From Semisulcospira habei (Eukaryota > Mollusca > Gastropoda > Semisulcospiridae): a DNA stretch of 64,000 nucleotides. The notes below the pieces were generated by a model that did not search any database, was not told the DNA's origin, and saw nothing but the letters and a program-made list of their open reading frames with translations. Both the position numbers and the translations under genes were made by a program. The DNA lies in the NCBI GenBank assembly GCA_036245525.1, contig BTPG01000008.1, positions 34,426,850 to 34,490,849 on the forward strand. The letters run 5' to 3'. Below are positions 45,364 through 55,429 of this stretch, piece by piece (the stretch's first letter is position 1; the number at the start of each line of letters is the position of its first letter).

Positions 45364-45536
45364 GCTAAGCATTCGACTGGCGTGGCACCACTGCACACGT
45401 CACCGGATAGGGAGGGAAGGGAGGCTACTCAGGGTTTCTTTGTAACGACTCCCTAGTTGTGTATGTATACACAACGGATTCTTAGGCTGAAATCGGTAAG
45501 CTAGGTGTACCTTCCATATAGTACTGCCATCGGTAT
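45364..45536. repeat. DIRS 1 right inverted terminal repeat
   Basis: This block is the inverted partner of 38748-38937. Together with the tip at 45537-45555, which pairs with the internal complementary region, it marks the 5' end of the minus-strand element. Confidence 0.85.
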
Positions 45537-45861
45537 GGATTTTGAGAAAACAAATATATATGTGTAAGTCATAGTGGATGGACCAACCATGGTAGATACA
45601 GTGCATAAGCTTGATGCCTGTCATTGTGCAAAACGCTACCTCTGAATTCAGCCATCATGGTTGATAAGCGTATAAAACATCATAAACTCACACATGACAG
45701 AACACATTAACATGAATTCTCTTAAAAGCAAAATTGTCAACAGTATAATAGGTATTGAAAAGCTTGTTGCATTGAATACACCTCTACAACTATTACTTTA
45801 GTTAGACCCCCAAAGACTGCACGCACAAGGGGGTTAATGATTAATGAACTATGATGTTTAC

Positions 45862-46033
45862 CTTGGTCCTGATTTTCAGTGCCCGTTCATACAGAGGTTC
45901 AGCTTTGTCATATTGCTTGCGGTCGTTGTAGAGAGCAGCCAGGTTATTTAGGGACTGAGCAATGTCGGGATGATCCACGCCCAACACAGACTCTCGCATT
46001 TCCAGTGACCGCTTGAAGAATGACTCAGCAGTT
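45862..46033 (-). CDS. NPHP3: NPHP3 homologue, internal TPR exon
   Basis: This 172-nt exon has an acceptor TTTTCAG just above 46033 and a donor GTAAAC at 45856-45861. Its first base completes the Glu codon split by the previous exon, and it ends in phase 0. It encodes one full TPR and part of the next, with motifs [36 protein letters not shown] and [11 protein letters not shown]. The order matches human NPHP3 from memory. The intron to its 5' side (46034-51699) carries two nested LINEs and two MITEs. The intron to its 3' side carries a DIRS element. Confidence 0.88.
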
Positions 46034-46744
46034 CTGAAAACAATAATAAATGATAGTGTTTTGTTTTTGTGTGTATTCCACTGAATTGTAAGATATGTGC
46101 TTTGGTTTGTGATTTTGTACCTATGGTTACGCCTATAAGGTTTAAAATCACAGATCTGCACACATTGCAAAGATGCATCACCCAAAGTTCCAATGCAGTC
46201 TGATAAGATGTATGGTCTGCGAGTTTCAACAAAGTGATTTTCTAAAACATTCCTTTTTTGATTTTATGTGGCACAGGCTGTTGGGCTTTTCACAATATGA
46301 TGAAGGTGAAGATGAATGAGATTGGTGATGTCATCAGACCATTGTTATGTGGTAGTCGTAGTATGATACAATTACACCAGACACATGCATGTAGGGTTCT
46401 TATAAAGAAACTTCATTCAGCTGCAGCTCGTCACACGTGACATAAGGTTGTAGACCTCACTGGAGTAACACTTCCAACAATATTTTATTGCAGCGATGCT
46501 ATCTCCACACAATGCATTCACAAATGCACCAACACCGATACACTGTCTCCTCTACAATGCATCAACACTTTTGACACACTGCGTCTCTCATACAATACAA
46601 TGTACGCACTTATTTCCTAACACGCTCTTTTATACTATTACAGATTTCCAGAACAATCCAGCAAATTCTACCAACACAACCAATCAGAAAAGAAAACGTA
46701 ACCAAAACTCATTAATATTCATAAAAAAAGAACTCTCTAGAAGT

Positions 46745-47049
46745 TACTTGACTTTGCGGAGGACTTGTGTCTGATGTCCAAGAAATGCCAACATATGCAA
46801 CAGAAAACCGATAATCTGGTCCAAGAAGCAGCCAAGGCTGGACTGCAGATCTACCTGGAGAAGACTGAAACCATGAGCCTGTTCAAGAAGCAGCAGAAGC
46901 TGATCACCCTTGAAGACAGCGAGCTGAAAGAAGTTACCTCTTTCACTTACCTGGGCAGCATTGTATCAGCAACAGGTGGCTCTGACGAGGACATCAAAGC
47001 CAGAATCTGGAAAGTGAGATACGCCTTTATTACCCTGAGACATGTCAAC
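46745..47049 (+). pseudogene. Outer LINE, 5' piece of RT (split by insertion)
   Basis: This is a 5'-truncated RTE-like RT that starts at the catalytic box, here degenerate (LDFAEDLCLMS in place of FADD). It runs through LEKTETMSLF, EVTSFTYLGSIVSATGG and KARIWKVRYAFITLRHV and stops where the inner LINE begins. The sequence resumes at 50387. It is a diverged relative of the LINE at 34086-37387. Confidence 0.82.
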
Positions 47050-47101
47050 GGGCATCTTCTCCTGCGGTCAAAAAACAAGAAAGAATAACGGATCCACTCT
47101 C

Positions 47102-48001
47102 ATGACGACCACGGCCGGACTCAACGTAGCATGCTGGAACGTCCGAACCATGCTCGACAAAGCAGACAGCGGACGCCCTGAACGTCGCTCCGCCCTCATT
47201 GCCCATGAATTGCGGAGGTTAAACATCGACATCGCCGCGCTCGGTGAAGTACGCCTTCCGGACGAAGGCAGCCTCCAAGAACTTGGTGCTGGGTACACCC
47301 TCTACTGGTCAGGCAGGCCTGCATCAGAAAGACGGCTCTCAGGCGTGGGTTTCATGGTCAAGACATCCATTGCGACTAAGCTGGAAAACCTACCAACAGG
47401 CCACTCAGACCGCATCATGTCCATGCGCCTCCCACTGAGACACCAGCAACACGTCACCCTTCTCAGTGTGTACTCCCCAACCCTCCTGGCAGAGCCTGCT
47501 GAAAAGGACAAGTTTTACACTGACCTGCGCAGCCTCCTACAGAGTACCCCTGCAGATGACAAAGTCATCATCCTTGGCGACTTCAACGCCAGAGTGGGCC
47601 AGGACTCTGAAGCCTGGAAAGGAGTCCTTGGCAAGCATGGCGTGGGGAACTGCAATGACAATGGCCGCCTACTGTTGGAGTTCTGTGCGGAACAGCAACT
47701 GGTCATCACCAACACTACTTTTCAGCAAAAGGACAGTCGAAAGACCACCTGGATGCATCCTCGCTCCAAACACTGGCACCTTATCGACTATGTCCTAGTG
47801 CGTCAGAGGGACCGCAGTGACGTCCTCCTCACCAGAGTGATGCCCAGCGCAGAGTGCCACACTGACCACCGCCTTGTCCGCTGCAAACTCAGGCTCCACT
47901 TCACGCCAAAACCCAAGAAATGGGGGCCCCCCAAGAAAAAGCTTGATGTTGCCAGCCTTCAGCGTGACGATGTGAAAGCTGCCTTTCAGACAGATTTATA
48001 G
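47102..48001 (+). pseudogene. Inner LINE endonuclease domain
   Basis: This is an EEP-type endonuclease with NVACWNVRTM, ALGEVRLPD, VIILGDFNARVGQ, TTWMHPRSKHWHLIDYVLV and CHTDHRLVRCKL, covering the family's catalytic positions. The frame ends at a stop at about 47999. The sequence continues in the same frame after it to an A7 run near 48170 that shifts the frame. The start at 47102 is chosen because it lies inside the inner element, whereas the first in-frame Met (47042) lies in outer-LINE sequence. Confidence 0.85.
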
Positions 48002-50330
48002 CGCAGGCTCAAAGACACAGCGGACCCAGTAGACTCCTCCCCTGAAACACTTTGGGAACAACTGAAAACTGCTATTGCAAAATCCTCTGCAGAAGTCTTG
48101 GGTTTCGCCAGAAAGAAGAACAAAGACTGGTTTGACGAAAACGATGTAGAGATCCAGGAACACCTAGCAAAAAAAGAGCCGCCCATCAGGCCCACCTAGC
48201 CCAGCCTTCCTGCCCTGTGAAGAAGTCTGCCTTCCGCCTCGTCTGCAGCAGTCTCCAGCGCAAGCTCAGAGATCTCCAGAATGAGTGGTGGACCAGACTT
48301 GCACAGAGGACCCAGCTTTGCGCTGACAATGGTGACTACAGGGGCTTCTACGAAGCACTGAAAGCAGTGTATGGCCCCAGGCACCTGGTACAAAGTCCCC
48401 TGCGAAGCGCGAATGGCCAGGCACTCCTCACAGATAATACCTCCATCTTGAACCGCTGGTCGGAATACTTTCAGAGCCTCTTCAGCGCTGAGCGCACTGT
48501 TCAAGAAGCAGTCGTCCTACAAATCCCACACCTCCCAGTAAAGGTTGAATTGGACGAACCACCCACCGCTAAAGAGACCCTCACAGCCATCCACCAGCTC
48601 AAGAGTGGCAGAGCAGCAGGCATTGATGGAATACCGCCAGAGATCTGGAAACATGGAGGCACAGCACTGCACAGCAAGCTCCATGACCTCTTTCTCTGCT
48701 GCTGGGAGGAAGGAACACTACCAAAAGATCTCCGTGATGCAGTCGTTATCACCCTGTACAAGAACAAAGGCGAGAAGTCTGACTGTTCCAACTATCGGGG
48801 AATTACCCTGCTGTCCATTGCTGGGAAAATCCTTGCAAGGCTGCTCCTGAATCGGCTGCTACCTGCCATCGCTGAAGACCAACTCCCAGAGGGCCAGTGT
48901 GGCTTCAGAGCAAACAGGAGCACCACTGATATGGTCTTTGTGCTGAGACAGCTACAGGAGAAGTGCCGCGAGCAGAACAAAGGGCTGTACGTAACGTTTG
49001 TCGACCTAACAAAAGCGTTCGACACTGTGAGCAGGCAAGGCATGTGGCAGATCCTGGAGCGACTTGGCTGTCCCCCAAAGTTCCTCAACATGATTGTCCA
49101 GCTACACGAGGACCAGCAAGGCCAGGTCAGACTCAACAATGACCTCTCATAACCATTCCCTATTCTCAACGGCGTAAAGCAGGGCTGCGTGCTGGCACCA
49201 ACCCTCTTCACCATCTTTTTTAGCATGATGTTGAAGCAGGCCACAGTGGACCTCGATGATGACGATGCAGTGTACATCAGGTATCGTCTCGATGGCAGCC
49301 TGTTCAACCTCATACGACTGCAGGCCCAAACGAAAACCCTAGACCAACTGATTCGTGAGCTGCTTTTTGCTGATGATGCTGCCCTCGTTGCACACTCAGA
49401 GAGAGCACTACAGCGCATCACGTCTTGCTTCGCAGATGCTGCTGAGCTCTTTGGACTCGAGGTCAGTCTGAAAAAGACAGAGGTCCTCCATCAGCCGGCA
49501 CCCAAGACAGTGTATCGCCCTCCTCACATCACCATTGGCGAGTCTGAACTAAAGTCAGTGCACCAGTTTACCTACCTTGGCTGCATTATCACGTCGGACG
49601 CCAAGCTGGGCAAGGAGCTTGACAGCAGGCTGGCAAAAGCGAACAGCGCTTTCGGGCGACTTTTCAAGCGGGTGTGGCACAATCAACAGCTGAAAACAGG
49701 CACCAAGATCAGCGTGTACAGAGCTGTGGTCCTCACCACCCTGCTGTATGGTTCCGAGTCCTGGGCCCTCTACCGCAGCCAACTATGACTCCTCGAACGC
49801 TTCCACCAGCGCTGCCTGCGTACCATCCTGGGCATTCACTGGAGTGACTATGTCACCAACGTCGAGGTCCTTGAACAGGCTGGAACTGTGAGCATCGAGG
49901 CTTTGCTGCTGTGGACACAGCTCCGCTGGGCGGGGCATGTCTCCAGGATGGAGGATCACCGCCTACCAAAGATCACCCTGTTCGGCGAGCTCGCTACTGG
50001 ACACCGAGACAGAGGGGCACCAAAAAAAGAGATACAAAGACTGTCTCAAGAAGTCACTTAGTGCCTGCCAAATCGACCACCACCAGTGGTCTTCGCTTGC
50101 TGCGGACCGTGACACCTGGCGCTCCACCATTTACAAGGCAGCTGTCTCCTTTGAGGACTCTCACAGAGCTAGCCTTAAGGACAAGCGGCTCAGGAGAAAA
50201 AAACAGAGATGCCGCAGCTCAGAACCCTGGCCATACCTTCCCCTGCAGCCACTGCGGTCGAACCTGCCTGTCTCGGATTGGCCTCCGCAGCCACGAACAA
50301 GCCTGCAGACGTCGTGGGCAACTCCTATAA
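48002..50330 (+). pseudogene. Inner LINE reverse transcriptase with C-terminal zinc-finger-like motif
   Basis: RT motifs in order are SGRAAGIDGIPPEIW, NYRGITLLSIAGK, GQCGFRANRSTTD, TFVDLTKAFDTVSR, an in-frame TAA at 49150-49152, GVKQGCVLAPTLF, the catalytic LLFADDAALVAH (about 49361), and FTYLGCIITSD. A TGA at 49786-49788 follows. The frame then shifts at A7 runs near 50022 and 50198. The C-terminus encodes CSHCGRTCLSRIGLRSHEQAC, a C2H2-like finger found at the end of some LINE RTs. It is not functional. Confidence 0.85.
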
Positions 50331-50386
50331 AATCTTCGTTCGCGAAGTCAAGCCAAGAGACCCCCGAGACCAGTCTGGAGGTCAAC

Positions 50387-50888
50387 ATCTCTGTCTGTCC
50401 GCAACAAGCTACGAATTTTTAACAGCAACGTTAAGTCTGTCCTCCTCCATGGCTCAGAGACCTGGAGGGTCACCAACACCCTAACCAACAAGCTCCAAGT
50501 ATTCGTCAACGGCTGCCTTCACAAACATACTGAAGATCAGGTGGACAGACAAAATAAAGAATACCAATTTGTGGCAGCGGACAAACCAAGATCCCATCGA
50601 CCAGCAGATTGCCAGGCGGAAATGGCGATGGATAGGACACACCCTGTGGAAACTCCCACAGGACATCACCCGGCAGGCTTTGCAGTGGAACCCCCAGGTA
50701 AGAGATGGGTCGGTCGCCCTAAGACCACCTGGAGACGATCCTGTGAAGAGGAAATGAAAAGCTGCAGCCTGTCATTGGGTGAACTGAAAAAGGCTGCCCA
50801 GAATCGAGTGCGCTGGAGGACTGTTGCAGAGGCCCTTTGTTCCACGAGGAATCCAAAGGAATTAAGCAAGCAAATAAGCAAGCTCTAA
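50387..50888 (+). pseudogene. Outer LINE, 3' piece of RT (split by insertion)
   Basis: This continues the RT of 46745-47049: VRNKLRIFNSNVKSVLLHGS, then in shifted frames IARRKWRWIGHTLWKL, GRPKTTWRRSCEEEM and NRVRWRTVAEALCS. It ends with a short AAGCAAG-type tail near 50865-50885. These are the same C-terminal landmarks as the LINE at 34086-37387 (RRRWGWIGHSL, RPRNSWRRDL). Several frameshifts are present. Confidence 0.82.
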
Positions 50889-51209
50889 GGGCCTTTGATA
50901 CAATGTTGCGAAATGTTGCCAACAACTTTGACGTCCTATATGAAGTCACTAGAAAGATCGCGACCCTGCTTGAACCTTCCAGTCTAATGTAGGTCAAACT
51001 TTACAACATTGTAGCAAAACTACGCGTCACAACAAAAATCGATCGCAATTCTCCGTGCAAAAAAAAATGAATCCTACTAAAAAGATATGTAATTCTTATC
51101 CAAAATAACTCAAATGAATATCGGATCTTTCCTATGATTAACACACACATGCTCTCAAAGAATAACAACCACAAACGTAACAACCATCAATATTTCAGAC
51201 GGGCTTTAA

Positions 51210-51416
51210 CCCATTTAGCCGCAACACACCACAGCAGGAGATGACTCGACCATGGTAATTCAAGGGCAATGCCAGATTAGCTTGGCGCCATAAGGCACCA
51301 AGCTAATCTGGCACTACCCTTGAATTATCATGGTCAATGTATCTCCTGCAACTGGCAAATATTAGTTAGGTGATGCCTCCCAAAATTTGGGAAATGTGGC
51401 CTTGGAGTTAAAAAGG
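51210..51416. mobile_element. AGCTTGGCGCC-family MITE
   Basis: TTAA at 51206-51209 and 51417-51420; palindrome centred near 51288. Confidence 0.86.
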
Positions 51417-51466
51417 TTAATGTTAACAAAATAAGCCATAAGGCATTCTCCCAAAGCTCTGATTAA

Positions 51467-51671
51467 CTCATTTAACCCTGACACACCATACCAAGATATG
51501 GATCGACCATGACCGTTCAAGGGTGAGGCCAGAATACCTTGGTGCCTATAGGCGCCTAGCTATTCTGCCACCACCCTTGAACTACCATGGTCGATCTGTC
51601 TCCTGCATTGTAACGCAGTCTTCTGAGGCAATCTGCAAAATTTGAGGATTTCGGCCTGTGGGTACAATGAG
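51467..51671. mobile_element. AGCTTGGCGCC-family MITE 28 bp from a splice donor
   Basis: TTAA at 51463-51466 and 51672-51675. On the gene's strand it begins 28 nt into the intron after the NPHP3 exon 51700-51833. Confidence 0.86.
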
Positions 51672-51699
51672 TTAAAATGATCAGGAAAGTGACACTTAC

Positions 51700-51833
51700 T
51701 CAACATTATTCTGCAGGTAATAGAGAACGCCCAGCTCATTGAGTGTGCGTGCCAGATCAGCTGAGTCAGGACCCATGGCCAGCTCCTCCAGTTGGAGGGC
51801 TCTTCTTTGTAGCGGATCGATCTTGTGATGACC
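51700..51833 (-). CDS. NPHP3: NPHP3 homologue, most upstream exon in window (TPR)
   Basis: This 134-nt exon is read from an acceptor (TTGCAG) at 51834 to a donor (GTAAGT) at 51694-51699. It starts in phase 0 and ends with two bases of a split Glu codon. It encodes TPR sequence including [17 protein letters not shown], which closely matches, from memory, the segment of human nephrocystin-3 that opens its distal TPR block. Nephrocystin-3 is a ciliary inversin-compartment protein that works with INVS, NEK8 and ANKS6. The next exon completes the split codon exactly. The exon to its 5' side was not found in the window. Kinesin light chain is the main alternative because it also has TPRs, but the C-terminal exon argues for NPHP3. 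Confidence 0.85.
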
Positions 51834-52219
51834 CTGCAACCATTACACAGGTACCATTATACAGATAAACTGCAGAAAATCCCAAAGAAGACTGCCACAC
51901 TTGGAGACCCTGAACTCAAACAACGTTATTCATGTCTGCATAAATGTGGAGCTGAATTACATGTATAAAAAACACCCAGTAAGCAAAGATCCTTCAGGCC
52001 ATGTCAGCATTAGCTGGCCTGCGAACACATACAGCTGATGTTGGCCTGAGGACCTTCTGCCCACTGGGTATCCACTTGCAAGTCACAAACCAGTTGATGT
52101 TATGTCTAATGCAACAGTGTGCTGGTGTGTTAATGAACATGAGGCTGACATCTATTATCTATCTATCTATCTATCTATATCCCGTAGTCTTTCCCGACCG
52201 TTGGGGCACCACTGATGAC

Positions 52220-53480
52220 TTAACAACCTGCTCCCTCCATTCCTCTCTGTTCTCTGCCATTCTCAGCGTATCGCCCAGCTTCAGTCCTGTCCACTCTTGA
52301 GATATTGTCCTTCCATCTTTTCATCTGTCTTCCTCTCCTTCGTCCTCCTTGCACAGTGCCTTGCAGGATTGTTTTGGCAAGCCCTGCTGAACGTGTGACA
52401 TGCCCATACCACTTCAGTTTGCGTTTTCTCACAATGGCTAATAAGTCTTCATAGGGCCCGATGGCTTGCCTGATTCTGCTTCCCACTTCCTCGTTTGTGA
52501 TGTGATCTCTGTATGAGATGCCAAGCAGCCTTCGAAAACATCTCATTTCAGTGGCTTGTATCCTCCTTTCAAGGTCTGCTGTGAGGGTCCATGACTCACA
52601 GGCATACAAAAACACTGAGATGACTAAGGAGCGCATCAGTCTGATCTTGGAGCAGAGTGTGATGTTTCTGTCCTTCCATATGGTCTTCAATCTTGTCAGT
52701 GCTGTTGTTGTCTGTGCAATCCTGGACAGTATTTCTGGTTTTGATCCCTCATCTGTCACAATGGCTCCTAAGTATTTGAATTTCTTAACTGTTTCCAGTT
52801 TTTGGCCTCCAACCATGATTTCAGAGCCAATGCCACTGGCGTTATTGGTCATCAGTTTGGTCTTCTCTGCACTGATTTCCATCCCATATGCAATGGCTGT
52901 ACTATCCAGCTTTTCCACCAGCTGAGCTAGCTCCTTCTCTGTTCCTGCAAGGCCATCAATGTCGTCCGCAAAGCGCAAGTTCGTGATTGTTCTGCCTCCA
53001 ATACTGACAGTTCCTTCATGATCTTTCAGAGCGTCCATGATGATTCTTTCCGGGAAGATGTTGAAAAGAGTAGGTGAGAGCAAGCAGCCTTGTCTGACTC
53101 CAACTGTAGTCCTAAACCAGCTTCCTATTTTGCCGTTGAAGCAGACTGCGCTAGTGGCCTTGTTGTAAAGGTTTGCTATGACTGATCAGGTTGGCATTGA
53201 TGTTGTATAGCTTCATGGTGGACCAAAGGGCTGCATGCCACACCCTGTCAAACGCTTTCTTAAAATCCACAAAGACATGATAGAGGTCCTGCTGGTGCTG
53301 GAGGTATCTCTCACATAGAACTCTCAGGTTGAAGATCTGCTCAGTTGTGCTGCGCCCTGGTCTGAAGCCTGCCTGTTCCTCAGCTATGATTTCCTCTGCT
53401 TGTGGCTTTAGCCTGTTCAGTAGGATCTTTAACATGACTTTGCTTGAGTGGGATATAATAACTCTCCCCAAAAAAGTCAA
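52220..53480 (-). pseudogene. RT of the minus-strand LINE, truncated and frameshifted
   Basis: Read on the minus strand, the RT opens at about 53460 with ISHSSKVMLKILLNRL, EEQAGFRPGRSTTEQI and VFVDFKKAFDRVWH. A frameshift lies between 53083 and 53160. It then reads through SPTLFNIFPERI, the catalytic LRFADDIDGLAG, EKTKLMTNN and YLGAIVTDEGS. The C-terminal region includes RRLLGISYRDHITNEEV and KRKLKWYGHVTRS. The family differs from the other LINEs in the window. The upstream endonuclease is absent. Confidence 0.86.
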
Positions 53481-53535
53481 CTTACATCAATGTCAGAACT
53501 ATCGCACAATCAGTCTTATATCCCACCCAAGCAAA
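53456..53535 (+). pseudogene. Inverted 5' segment of the same LINE
   Basis: On the plus strand this segment encodes LPKKVNLHQCQNYRT followed by ISLISHPSK, the RT stretch that should lie immediately upstream of the minus-strand ISHSSK. The ISH(P/S)SK piece occurs on both sides of the inversion joint. This fits twin priming during target-primed reverse transcription. Confidence 0.85.
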
Positions 53536-54221
53536 GACATCTATTAATTATTCTGAATATCCACTTTGGTCGATACAGACTAAGGCTTGATTAAAGTTTC
53601 AAAAGGTTTAAATAGGGTGTTGATAAACACTTAAAACAGGCTTTTAACTCTTCGACGCACGGCTGCGAACCCCCTAAGCACACAGAGTCAAATAGACTTC
53701 TAATAAGAGCACGAAGGCAAACAACCTTGCCCTCTACAATGTAGCTCATCACTACTCGTACTCTTGTTTGTAGCTTTCCCATAGTACCAGAGTGGTGGGT
53801 TCAGTGTAGCTGTCAGGCGTGATAAGTGGGGCTAATTGGTTCAGGCCAAGTGGTTCAGGCGGATGGCATTGCCACTGGTGGAGGGGGGGGGGGGGGTGAA
53901 GAGTGATACGTCCGGACTGCTGGGGGATGAAGAATCGCACATCTGTGTCGTATTTACTATTCTAAATGCTCCCTCATGTACCTCTAATTCTTCCTTTTAT
54001 ATTCAGGGATGAATGGGAAAGTTAACTTTTAGAGGAAGAAATACGGTATCGCTGAAATTGGTCCGCACAGTAGCCCTGGGAAATAGAATTTGCCACTTTT
54101 CTCACACACACACCACCCCCCCCCCCCCCCCCTTTATCCCCTTTCTTCCTTGGAATTTTTCTTTGGGTAATATAAGAAAGAGTTAGAGACACAGAGCCAC
54201 ACATTACATCTTTGATTCGCC

Positions 54222-54939
54222 ATGGCTTCGAATCGGCCGCTAAACCTTCAGCAAGCAGTGCAAATGCTCTTTATGCAAGACAGTGACAGTGTAGAGGGTG
54301 ATATTGATCCCGAGGTGGAGTTAGAACAGGTAAACATCAATGGTCCTGATGATGATGATATTGTGGATATTGTTAATCAAAATGATTTAGACTAAAAGAC
54401 CGCTGCCACTTTCCAGTTTGTGGACACAAACTTGTGGGTTCCTATGGATGAGTTTGAAGGAGAAACTTGGGAATCACCACTCAAACTTGATTTCCAAACA
54501 CAACCAGGTGCAAAAGTGGACACTACAGGTTGGGGCCCCATCGATTTTTCTCTAGCATTTTTTCCTGAGCAGTTATTTGAACTGACTGTAGAGGAGACTA
54601 ATAGATACGCAGAAGCCACGATTCTAGCCGCTAATGCTGTGCGCCGCCCTGGACAAAACCCGATCACCTTTCGCCCTACCTGTGTGGAGGAGATGAAAGC
54701 ATACCTGGCGCATGAAATTGCGATGGGTCTTGTGTTCAAGCCAAATCAACGTGATTACTGGGACAAGAAGACGGCATAACATCGACACCGGGATTTGGAC
54801 GGTACATGTCTGGGAAACGTTTCCGACAATTACGATCGTGCCTCCATTTCAACAACAATGCAAACCGACAGCCACGTGGACATCCAGACTACGACCCGCT
54901 CTTCAAGGTGAGACCACTAATTGACGGTGTGATGGACAC
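54222..54939 (+). pseudogene. piggyBac transposase, N-terminal part
   Basis: It starts at a Met at 54222 (MASNRPLNLQQAVQMLFMQD) and has an acidic Asp-rich N-terminus, which is usual for the family. An in-frame TAA at 54393-54395 interrupts it. The frame then continues with KVDTTGWGPIDFSLAFFP and NPITFRPTCVEEMKAYL. A frameshift near 54770 leads to GFGRYMSGKRFRQLRSCLHF and DPLFKVRPLIDGVMDT, where the DIRS insertion begins. Family motifs FGRxMSxxRF and DPLFKxRPL are clear. Confidence 0.88.
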
Positions 54940-54980
54940 ATGCATTTTTCTTTAAAAGGTATTTTTTCGAAAAATACTTA

Positions 54981-55146
54981 CCGATGACATGACCTTATGG
55001 GAGTGTCTACTACTTACTCAATTCTAGCCTAAGTACTCGTTGTGTTAACACACAACCCGGGAGGCACTCGGGGAACCCCGAGGGGGCCAAGAGTTGTCTC
55101 CCGATACTCCCCATCCGGAACAGAGTACCCATAATTCCTCAGTCAG
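54981..55146. repeat. DIRS 2 left inverted terminal repeat
   Basis: These 166 bp are the exact reverse complement, by eye, of 62382-62547. They contain a GTGTTAACAC palindrome and the run CACTCGGGGAACCCCGAG. Confidence 0.92.
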
Positions 55147-55196
55147 GATACTTAGCTTACCAGCGGCAAGCGGGGCCGGTGGGAGGGTCGTCCGAG

Positions 55197-55291
55197 TCAT
55201 GTCATCGGTAAGTATTTTTCGAAAAAATACCTTTTAAAGAAAAATGCATTTATTTCATCAAAAACATTACCGATGACATGACCTTATGGGA
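55197..55291. repeat. DIRS 2 internal complementary region
   Basis: The left half matches the reverse complement of the left tip from 54940. The right half matches the reverse complement of the right tip ending at 62569. The two overlap at the shared AT, consistent with templating a circular junction. Confidence 0.9.
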
Positions 55292-55429
55292 GAATCACGA
55301 ATAGGAGGAGGGTGCCGCGCACTAGCACACCTTGGGGCCCCAAGGGCCGTCCTCCCAAACGCAAATTCCCGACGACCCTGGGGAGGTGTAACCTACGGCG
55401 CTGAAGCGCCAGGAGGAAGAGGAGCCCCG

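Larger units (their letters stand above)
38717..45555 (-). mobile_element. DIRS-type tyrosine-recombinase retrotransposon 1 (degenerate)
   Basis: This element of about 6.8 kb fills the NPHP3 intron between exons 45862-46033 and 38444-38512. It has inverted terminal repeats, no visible target-site duplication, and near its left end an internal complementary region that pairs with both outer ends. This is the diagnostic structure of DIRS-1-like elements. Coding remnants on the minus strand run in the order gag-like, reverse transcriptase, RNase H, tyrosine recombinase. All are broken by stops and frameshifts. The GC content is visibly higher than the flanks. Confidence 0.85.
47050..50380 (+). 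mobile_element. Inner LINE inserted in the outer LINE
   Basis: This non-LTR retrotransposon of about 3.3 kb has an endonuclease, an RT and a C-terminal zinc-finger-like motif. It interrupts the outer LINE. A 6-bp GTCAAC at 47044-47049 and 50381-50386 may be a short target-site duplication, but this is weak. The family differs from the outer LINE. All frameshifts I could place lie in runs of seven A. Confidence 0.82.
52158..53535 (-). mobile_element. 5'-truncated LINE with a 5' inversion
   Basis: This minus-strand LINE fragment is bounded by an 11-bp direct repeat, GACATCTATTA, at 52147-52157 and 53536-53546. Its 3' end is a (GATA)n tail at about 52155-52185. About 80 bp at its 5' end (53456-53535) are inverted. 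It lies in NPHP3 intron sequence directly beside the piggyBac element. Confidence 0.88.

Noticed and set aside
50381..50386. GTCAAC as a firm target-site duplication of the inner LINE
   Set aside because: Six bases is short and may be chance, so it is mentioned only as possible.
33436..51833. Kinesin light chain as identity of the TPR exons
   Set aside because: The TPR details and the SSSGDT-type tail fit NPHP3 better, and no KLC-type C-terminus follows.
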